Source: Welwitschia mirabilis (taxonomy: Eukaryota; Gnetophyta; Gnetopsida; Welwitschiales). From it: DNA of 38,910 nt. The notes under the pieces are model-generated. The model saw only the letters and a program-made list of their open reading frames with translations, had not been told where the DNA came from and did no database searches. The position numbers and the translations under genes are program-made. Within the stretch, counting starts at the first letter, position 1. Each line of letters starts with the position of its first letter. Below, in pieces: positions 31,590 through 38,910 of this stretch. The stretch spans positions 71,543,919-71,582,828 of the forward strand of contig JBOZIK010000001.1 in the NCBI GenBank assembly GCA_051453625.1. The letters are read 5' to 3'.

Positions 31590-32490
31590 AGGATAAATTC
31601 TTCGACATCCCACTCATCAGGAGATGGTCAAAATAAGAATAATCATGATTTAGCTTAATTATTTAAGAATAAGAATGACTATTTTTTAATGATGATAATA
31701 CAAGATTATAACTCCATTTACTTTCTATTAGGAAATGAAGATTAAAAAAATGAATTAATTCATGAAAAATCTAAAAATTTTGTAATCAATGATGGGAGTA
31801 ACAATCAAAATTCTTCTTATGATGAACCTAATAAAGTGAAAAATGATAACAATGATAACATATAATAAAATAATAAGAAATATGAGGAAGAAGATGATGA
31901 GAATGATCCCCCCAAAAAATATCATATAGAAAATTGACAAGATTTTAAAAGACTTTATTTAGTCAAAAGAAAAAGACCATCATTGAATACATCTATGTAA
32001 ATCTAAGATTATTACCCACTAAAAGGAGTCAAGAGATTGGAGGAGTCAAAAACCTAAAGATTGTACTCTCACTGGAGCTCATAGAATCCTAAAGATATTA
32101 TAACAATAAGGGTAACTCTGGTGTAATTCAACTAATAACAAGTATAAAAACTGAACAATTGATTATGAGGTGTCATATCTTAGGAAGTGTTTTTACAAAA
32201 CTCACCAAGAACTTACTGAATTGAATATTTCTTAGACTGAAATGTTCAAACAGATTCTTATCAAGAAGTATGGCAAACAGAACGACTACAAGAATTATTG
32301 AAAGGAACAGATGCCTAAAAAAATTAAAGTTTTCTATTGTCTAAAAGAATTTTAGGAAATTTGATAAGAGATCAATTGTGTAAAATGGGATTTTAACTTG
32401 ATCTTAATTATTCCATCTGCCAGTCTAATCCAGAAATAGCATAGCATCTTTTTCATCAATGCATTTGGAGTAATAAATTAATTGCCACCA
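31590..32490 (+). pseudogene. Unrecognised plus-strand frame nested in the copia linker
   Basis: The copia linker is interrupted by about 1.4 kb in which copia text is not seen on the minus strand, while the plus strand becomes readable. An acidic, Asn-rich part (NDGSNNQNSSYDEPNKV, KKYEEEDDENDPPKK; about 31780-31920) is followed, in another frame, by DYEVSYLRKCFYKTHQEL at 32161, MFKQILIKKYGKQND, KEQMPKKIKVFYCLKEF and LILIIPSASLIQK to FFINAFGVIN near 32478. Between 32161 and 32478 one frame is kept, and stops are TAG, TGA or TAA, one step from Gln or Trp. I do not recognise the protein. A fragment of some other mobile or pararetrovirus-like element is possible but unsupported by a diagnostic motif. 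Confidence 0.4.
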
Positions 32491-32649
32491 TGATGAAGTA
32501 TTACCAAACCTGTAGTACCATTGACATGCATTTATTGAATGGGATTTTCTAACTTTCTAGTAGATCTGGTAGATTAGAAACAATCTAATTTTTAATAACA
32601 TCCCCTTACCATTTTCTCTATATACAGTAAGGAAGATTATCTGCACTCA

Positions 32650-33720
32650 TTTGAATGTATAATGGTTATGCAAGATGGATGAGCTTTTTCATCATTACAT
32701 GTTTCTACTTTAGTTGCATCCTTATCATCATTCCTTCCTATGGATAAAGATCTCCTTTTCTTGGGCTCTTTCTTTTGTGCTTTTTCTTATAATCTATTAG
32801 AGCTAGGACATTTCAAGGCTATGTCTCCTCATCCTTCATAAACCCAACATTTTAACTTGGAAATATTAGACTTGGAAAAAAATAAAGAGCTACTAGAAAT
32901 TTAACCTTTGAACTTACCTCTAGCTTAAAATATAAATGATTTTTTATTATCCTCCTTGTTTTTATTTTTTCATAAAAGAAGTCTTTTAACTTACCTTGTG
33001 ATGAGAGAAAGTTCTTCATCCACGTCCTCTTTAGATTCATCTCCATCTAATCCTTTTTTTTTTTTCTTTTAAAACTTATCATGTATTTTCACTATATTTA
33101 AAAGTAATAGGCTTCTCTTTTAAATAAATATCTTGAATAATATTCATGTCATAAGCAATTAGAGAACTTTGTAATTCTTTAATCTTTATTAAGTTAAAGT
33201 CTCTCAATTCTTTTATGGTTATTATCTTAAATTTATATTTTGTAGTTAAGGATCTAACAACATTTTGGATTACCTTGGCCTTAGGAATATTTTCATCAAT
33301 ATTACCTATATAATTTACTATGTTAGAGACTCTTGTGAAGTATTCATGTATTCTTTTTCCATTAGTAATCTTTCAATTTTTAAATTATTTTGACCAAACA
33401 AGAAGTTTGATTACTTGATGATAGAGGTTTTTTTATATATCCCCACTAGAACATTTCATATTTGTTGTGTAGTTTTCATCTAGCTATTATATTCAATTCC
33501 TTCATTGTAAGGGTGGAGTAAAGAGCATTCTTCACTTTTAAGTCATACATGAAAGTTGTCTCTTCTTTATCTTCTCAGTTCCTTTTAGGTTTGATTTGTG
33601 TAATGGAATTTTTTGTACAATCTGTTATAGTTTTTATAGGTTTTGAGTATCCATCTTTAATGCTTTACCAAATCTAAAATTCTTAAGATTATAAATACAT
33701 CCATATACTTATCTTTTAAT
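32650..33720 (-). pseudogene. gag: Copia gag (UBN2-type) with degraded zinc knuckle
   Basis: From the right, pieces of the UBN2-type gag domain are KALKMDTQNL, KNLYHQVIKLLVWSK, then GKRIHEYFTRVSNIVNYIG near 33360-33300, IPKAKVIQNVVRSLTTKYKF near 33280-33230 and LIKIKELQSSLIAYDMNI near 33160. DGDESKEDVDEELS lies at about 33050. The zinc knuckle lies at 32849-32808: it reads C-W-V-Y...G-D-I-A-L-K-C, so the first and last Cys remain, but the second Cys is Tyr and the His is Asp. A basic tail KKEPKKRRSLS follows. This order is that of copia gag. Stops and shifts make it a pseudogene. Confidence 0.85.
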
Positions 33721-33800
33721 ATGCATAATTACTTTCATCAAATAGTAAAGATCTGACAAATGGCACATCTTCTAAGAATGTTACTTTCCTTTTATAAGTA

Positions 33801-33815
33801 CTAACTTTAATACCA
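33801..33815 (-). promoter_or_regulatory. Copia primer-binding site, tRNA-Met-like
   Basis: The minus strand reads TGGTATTAAAGTTAG, two bases after the LTR end. The initiator tRNA-Met site of plant copia elements begins TGGTATCAGAGC. Three of twelve bases differ, all C-to-T or G-to-A. Confidence 0.7.
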
Positions 33816-33817
33816 CT

Positions 33818-34889
33818 TGAAGATCATTATACTTAGAGAATAAGGGGTGAATTAGGTCTACTAAAAATAAATTTTNNNNNNNNNNNNNNNNNNNNNNNNN
33901 NNNNNNNNNNNNNNNNNNNNNNNNNNNNNNNNNNNNNNNNNNNNNNNNNNNNNNNNNNNNNNNNNNNNNNNNNNNAAATAACTTTTCTTAAAAAATTAAA
34001 AATTATATAATAAATACCTTATGGATTAACATGGTTTCCCAACCTGAGGACGTCCACACATAGAGGATAACTTCCTCTCACAACTTTGGATTTTTTAACC
34101 TATAAAAAACTGGTTTTAGAGCATTATCAACCTTACATATAATTGAGATTCTTCTCTCAAAGATGTACTTTCTTTCCCTTAGGGATATTTAATAATTCAA
34201 AATAAAAATATGCTCATAAGTACTTAGAGGAACACATGCATATAAGGGTTGCCTTATGATATGGAAACCTTAGTAAGAGGTCCTATGATTGAAAATAAGA
34301 AAACTATAATAAGTGTATTCTAAAATTTGATAATGCCACAATTTAAGGTCTAATAAACAATGATAACAAATGAAACAACAATCTTAAAAAGATGTATCTT
34401 CAATGAATTGTTTGATTTCTTCCTTCTTGTTATCATCCACAAGTTTTAAAGATAAAAGTGATGTATCTTTGTAAGAGTTAAAGATTAAGTAATGCATTTA
34501 CTAGATATTCCTTTGCAAAAGATAGTAGAAAGCTATCTGTGTAGTATCAATTACCCATATGAGTCCAATTTTTTCTTCTCTCTTTTCACCCTTTATACTT
34601 TTGATGTCTTTCTTATTGTTGCCCTAGAGAAATAGCCACTTAAGATCATGTAACCAATAAACAATGGATAGATATGACTAAGATTTAGGTGTTTAATGGA
34701 TATTTTATTTTTAATAAATTTTTGGGATAGATGTCTTTAAGATGATAAACATCTCTTATGAGGTAGACATCTTTAACATGCGAGTACTCAGATTTTGATA
34801 AAACTTAAACTATAGTTTCTATAACCCTTACTAATTATAAATCCAAGATGTAAAACTTGATTGATTTCCTAAGATGTAAATAATTCATC
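33818..34889 (-). repeat. 5' LTR of the copia element, truncated at its start
   Basis: It aligns with 22896-about 23880 in the 3' LTR: CTTAGAG...TCTACTAAAAATAAAT near the primer site, then ATATAATAAATACC, GTTTTAGAGCATTA, CTATAATAAGTGTATTC, and GATGTAAAACTTGATTGATT near 34848. Likeness stops after AGATGTAAATAATTCATC at about 34889, some 400 bases short of the LTR start. A 100-N gap lies at 33876-33975. Confidence 0.82.
33876..33975. other. Assembly gap, 100 N, inside copia LTR
   Basis: Placeholder-sized gap. In the other LTR the two flanks are only about 15 bases apart, so little is missing. Confidence 0.75.
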
Positions 34890-35585
34890 TACTATATTTA
34901 AAATCTGATAAACTCCCCTATTTAATGCCATCATTATGTAACTATTCATCTAATACTATAAGCCAAATATTTGTAACTACTCCCCATTCCCTCCTTTTTT
35001 TAATAAAAGGTTTATGAACCTTTAATTATAATATCTTTAACTTTGAAGAAATTTAGAACCTTGAAGTATCAAGTTATGATGGCCTTCTAAGAAACTCTTT
35101 AAGAAGTAAGCTTATCTTTAAAGATTACCTGAGGAGTTCCATGAGCCTTCTTTCTTTATTATAAAGTGTTTTTTTCTCACTACATAAAGTTGTCTACTTT
35201 TAATTTCCAATCATAAGTTACTTTATACTTAAAATTTATAGGTATTGACTTAACTATTAAGATTTATTTTGTTTGAGTGAATTCTTTAATCACTTAATTA
35301 AAGTATTTTAATTTTAGAATTTTAAGTGCTAGGACTCTTACTTTCCATTATTATGTTAAGGCCATAGAAGATAAAGTGACAATTAAGTTCACCACTACTC
35401 ATATGATGAATGAAATTATGTTACCATGATTTGAGCAAAAAATACTTTATGGTTTTAAGTGTGTTATAGGAAAGCATCAAATGACATTAGAGTGTAAGAT
35501 TGCTAGTGAACGAATTGGTGAAACCTTAAAGCTAGATTGTGTATCTCCTTTTCTAATTCAAAGTTTTAATCAAAATAATTCTTAA
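34890..35585 (+). pseudogene. Unrecognised plus-strand frame next to the copia LTR
   Basis: One frame can be followed from 35061 to the TAA at 35583-35585, about 174 codons with eight in-frame stops, five of them TAA or TGA at places where Gln or Trp would fit. The last 52 codons are open: FEQKILYGFKCVIGKHQMTL, ECKIASERIGETLKLD and SPFLIQSFNQNNS. The 44 codons before them are also open, for example FRILSARTLTFHYYVKAIED. In such AT-rich DNA stops should be more frequent, so this may be an old coding piece. I do not recognise it. Positions 34890-35060 show nothing, apart from a 7-base inverted repeat AAAGGTT-TATG-AACCTTT at 35006-35023. Confidence 0.35.
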
Positions 35586-36212
35586 CTATCTTTCCTTTTT
35601 TCTTTTCCTTTCTTTAATTTATAACTTTTATTAAGTAATCATTAGTGTAACTTATAAAAACTACCCTAGTTATCCCAGTGAAAACAAGAATACTACGTGT
35701 TAACTTAGTTAAATCTAGTCTGTTGTAGAACACAATAAAAAACACTAATTATAACTTAATACTTATAAAACACCTTTAAAAAAATCATGAATTATAAAAA
35801 CATCAAGGCATAGTACTTTATTATTATAGATCAACTTGATATCATCAAGCTTTAGTGTTCCTAATGTACTATCAAAGGTATAAGATTATGTTTAACATTA
35901 ATTTGTTAACATTTACTAAAGCTTAAGAATGAGGAAAAACATTTTCAAAAGTTGTAATAATGTTCTTTTTAGTTTGTATAATTTTTATAAATTAGATCTA
36001 AAGTTTTAAATATATTCTCACCACATTTTCATAGTTTACATAATTTTTTATTAAAGTAAATCTCAATTCTAGAGGTTAATATTCTTAAAAATCAATCCCC
36101 AGATAGTTTGAGTAACTAGAGGAGAAATGAGTATCAAGATAAAATTAAGAGTATCATTAACCATCATAAAGGTATCTTACAAAATTGGGTTTTATAGTTA
36201 CAAATTTCTAAA
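35586..36212. other. AT-rich stretch with a segment shared with 20493
   Basis: Positions about 35661-35740 resemble 20492-20572 (ACTACCCTAGTTATCC against ACTATCCTAGTAATCC, then ACTTAGTTAAA and GTAGAACACAAT against GTAAAACACAAT). The rest shows nothing recognisable. Confidence 0.4.
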
Positions 36213-36342
36213 GTATCATATCTTAACCATTAAGACATGATATTTTTTATGGAACATATCTCTCAGGCATTGTATCTATTGGGCACCATATATTTTTAGG
36301 TATGATATATTTTAAGCATCATATCTCTTAGGTGTTTTATGT
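36213..36342 (+). repeat. Degenerate 16-17-base minisatellite
   Basis: About seven imperfect units with the core CATCATATCTCTTAGG, for example CACCATATATTTTTAGG, TATGATATATTTTAAG and CATCATATCTCTTAGG in a row at 36285-36331. The edges are fuzzy. Confidence 0.65.
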
Positions 36343-38618
36343 AAAACCCTCTTTTCTCTTATCCTAATTAAGCATTATATTTTTTCCCCTCTCTTTGCCT
36401 TTCTTCTTTAATATTATTATCTAATAGATGTATCAAAACCTAAGATTAAATTTTACTTATTATTTTAGTAGCATTTCCATATTCTAAGAAAAATAAATTA
36501 TATTAATATTATATATTTACCTATAATTAATTCCTACATTATTTTAGTTTACAAACAATATGATGTCATAATTTTATGTCCTCCATTTTTTTCTTAGTTT
36601 TCATCATACAAAATATATATTGTGAATAGTTGAGGAGATGTAATATTATTACAAATATATATACAGATAAGTTTAAGAATAATACCTAACCAATATAATA
36701 AAATATTATAACTCGAATTAATAGCACTTCAACTCAATATTTGGCCACCATTTAGATAGGAGTTTGTTATATTTTAGGTTCTAAACTATACAAACATAGT
36801 TGCATTCAACTTCATAGTCCTTCATTTCATCTTAATATACCTTTAATATAGGTGATACATAGTATGCGAGGTGGATCAATGCTTATAAATAACCCCCACT
36901 TCATTAAAGCATCTCTAGATGGTGTAACATGATCCATCAATGTCAAGGGCTTAAGATATTAAGTCAAAGTAAGTTCATGCATTGGTAGGATAGGAGAGTG
37001 GAGATCAAATCCACTTTTAAAAGAGTATTATAAAAAAATACAATGTAATCCACTTTGATGATGAAATCCAAGTGTAAGAATGAACATTATTAAAATTATT
37101 TTTATTTAGTATTGTTTGATGAATATACTACACAAATGCATGCATACAATTCTAACTAATGTGAATATTTAATGGATTATTTACTTAGGTTCATTTTATA
37201 GAAATAACCATAAAAAGAAAACCAACATACAAGAACATCTCCACATTCAAGATTACAATGATGAAAAGCTAAATAAAGGAAATATTCTTTTTGTTTTTAT
37301 CTAAATAAAAGAAATATTCTTTTTTGTTTTTTAAAAATAATAAAAATATTTAAATGTATCAAATCATATCTTAATAATATACTTAAAAAAAACTAAAACA
37401 TACCTAGAGCTATGCCAATCCAAGAAACATTTTTCCATGCTCATATGATACTCTTTATGGAATAGTGAAAAGAAGGTAAATAAAAGAAAGTATAGCTCAA
37501 GTATAATTGTCAAGATATAAAACTTAATCCAAAATTCATATGATTATATTATAGTTCAATTAAAAATAAGTAAAAATAAGCTAGATACTATATATGTTAC
37601 TTAAACTACTGAGGTAAAATCTCTTAGAAACATATACATTCAAAGCAAGATAAAGAAAAAAGGTAAAAGAGGTATTACTACAAATAAAATGCTAGTTATA
37701 GGATATTAATTTAAAGTTATCAATAGAAACATATCTTCTATACTTAAATCCCTATAAAATTTTATGTAATAATTTTTTCTATAATTTAAAACATTCATGA
37801 TAACATTTTTTGGCTTTAAGGAGTCATCATAGTCAAAAATTAATAATTAATTAGTTATGAAGCAAAAAATAAATTAGAGTGCTTTTTCAAAAACTAGAAA
37901 AATAATAGGATCCTTAAAATCTAACTTATACTTTCTTAGAATTATAAAAATATTATTTTAAGGTTATCATTTAAGGTTAAAGATTGTCAAATTCTTTAAA
38001 ATTGCTGTCCCACTATACTACACTAAAGTAACCATAACTTTAAAAATACTTTGCATTTTTAAATGGCTCCAGATGTTTGAAAAATATTGTTTAATTTCCT
38101 ACAACTTAAGATGCTTAAGTTTATATATATCATACAAATAGTTACAAAAATGTAAATTACTTGCTTCCTATTTTTTACATTTATTTTCTAATTTATTTTA
38201 ACAAATATTTTTTAAAAAATAATTACCCATTAGAAAAATTACTATTTTAACATTTTCATGTTCATAACACCATCCTAGACTTACAAAATTTTTTTACTAA
38301 TTTATACCTACTAATTAATAAGCTATGATATTTATATCTTATGCCTCTATTCTAGAAATTTAATTTTCATCATAAGAAAAATATGAAAAATTTTCTAAAA
38401 TTAGTTAAGAAATAACTTAAATTAGTATAATAATGGATACACTAACTAATTACTAAAATTACTAGAGGGGAATGAATAGGAATAGTAATAAATATTAAAA
38501 CAAAAAACATATTCTTTAAATAAATTAATTAGCTTTCCAAATGAAAATATATCTATGAAAGCTACAAAATAGAAAAATGATTAGCCCATAAGATTTATAG
38601 TGGTTTGCAATTTCCTAC
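36343..38618. other. AT-rich stretch without recognised genes
   Basis: No frame of interest or retroelement motif was seen on either strand. The only clear structure is a 32-base tandem duplication at 37269-37332. A slightly more GC-balanced part at about 36850-37030 (AGGTGGATCAATGC, ACATGATCCATCAATG) may be unrelated low-copy DNA. Confidence 0.45.
37269..37332 (+). repeat. 32-base tandem duplication
   Basis: CTAAATAAAGGAAATATTC...TTTTTAT at 37269-37300 is followed by a near copy at 37301-37332 with about three differences. Confidence 0.8.
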
Positions 38619-38910
38619 TATTGCAGTGTGAATTTATGAAATCTTGAAGTCCTTAGATAAACCTGTAAATGATGTAACTTGCAAAAAGACACACGCTAGT
38701 ATAGACGGGAGTTTACCCGAATGTCGTAATCTCAACGAAGGCACTAGGCTCAGAGTTAGAGAATTGATTTCAAAAGGTAGTTTTTGAGTATTTTATCTTT
38801 TACTTAACTAAAAATAAATAGTAAAATAAATGTAATGCAAAATGAAGATACGATGCAATGAATGGAAATGGAAATGAGATTCTACTTAGATCCTAATCCT
38901 TCTGTCACAA
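38619..38910 (-). repeat. 3' end of another minus-strand G1-related LTR
   Basis: The sequence TTGCAGTGTGAATTTATG at 38621 matches the G1 LTR terminus at 1335 (TTGCAGTGTGTATTTATG). Further matches are CACGCTAGTATAGACGGGA against CACTAGTATAGTCGGGA, CGAAGGC, and GAATTGATTTC against GAGTTGATTTC. So it is an LTR of the same or a sister family, on the minus strand, running off the window. No primer-binding site is visible to its left, so it may be a solo LTR or the internal part is lost. Confidence 0.72.

Larger units (their letters stand above)
22896..34889 (-). mobile_element. Minus-strand Ty1/copia element, SIRE-like layout
   Basis: From right to left: truncated 5' LTR (33818-34889), primer-binding site (33801-33815), gag (about 32650-33720), linker, protease and pre-integrase (about 30099-30500), integrase (about 29300-30098), reverse transcriptase (about 28230-28960), RNase H (27140-28010, with gap), a 2.8 kb 3' region, polypurine tract (24292) and 3' LTR (22896-24291). 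Integrase before reverse transcriptase marks Ty1/copia. A long gag-protease linker and a long segment between pol and the 3' LTR recall SIRE/Maximus elements. This is an inference. All genes are broken. Confidence 0.88.

Noticed and set aside
31755-31940. Ile/Phe-rich minus-strand frame
   Set aside because: It is the complement of an Asn/Asp/Lys-rich plus-strand stretch and has the composition of low-complexity DNA.
35006-35023. Inverted repeat AAAGGTT-TATG-AACCTTT as a terminator
   Set aside because: A 7-base stem is expected by chance in a window of this size, and intrinsic terminators are not a feature of plant nuclear DNA.
1-38910. tRNA, rRNA or small RNA genes
   Set aside because: No cloverleaf with conserved T-loop sequence or rRNA-like GC-rich block was noticed on reading. 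A dedicated scan was not possible.

Overview
This window looks like draft nuclear DNA from a flowering plant. It is strongly AT-rich, broken by eight runs of N, and filled with old, nested LTR retrotransposons of classic plant types (Ty3/gypsy of the Athila/Tat kind, a chromovirus-like LTR, and a Ty1/copia element of SIRE-like layout). I found no convincing host gene, tRNA, rRNA, CRISPR array or bacterial-type operon. Nothing fixes the species. Lineage names are inferences from remembered family features, because no search could be run.

Layout. (1) 1-3452: the 5' end of a minus-strand Ty3/gypsy element, here called G1: broken gag, leader, primer-binding site and a 5' LTR split by three gaps. 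(2) 3453-4708: AT-rich, unassigned. (3) 4709-6462: an LTR with chromovirus-type ends and a duplicated promoter-like block. (4) 6463-20492: a long plus-strand G1 copy with two LTR copies in tandem at its 5' side, a decayed primer-binding site, gag, protease, reverse transcriptase, RNase H, integrase, about 4 kb of 3' sequence with an extra unrecognised reading frame at 17628-18870, a polypurine tract and a 3' LTR. (5) 20493-22140: RNase H and integrase remains of another gypsy element, starting exactly at the G1 3' LTR end. (6) 22896-about 34889: a minus-strand copia element with both LTRs, polypurine tract, RNase H, reverse transcriptase, integrase, protease, gag and primer-binding site. It holds a probable plus-strand insertion at about 31590-32490. 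(7) 34890-35585: an unrecognised plus-strand frame. (8) 35586-38618: AT-rich sequence with a small minisatellite. (9) 38619-38910: the end of another minus-strand G1 LTR, cut by the window edge.

Every retrotransposon gene has stops or frameshifts. Many of the stops are one transition away from Trp, Gln or Arg codons, and some key residues are changed (the copia protease Asp is Asn). All copies therefore look incapable of autonomous movement. G1 LTR copies differ at very roughly one base in five by eye, so these are old insertions.

The most unusual points are: the recurring CATC...GATG motif in all non-coding parts of G1; the head-to-head G1 copies, which could yield double-stranded RNA; the extra 3' frame of G1; two unrecognised plus-strand frames at 31.6-32.5 kb and 35.06-35.59 kb; a second short motif (AGACATCT and its complement) in the copia LTR and near 26.9 kb; and gaps flanked by duplicated sequence, which shows that they are assembly artefacts. 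I did not see a clearly new functional system.
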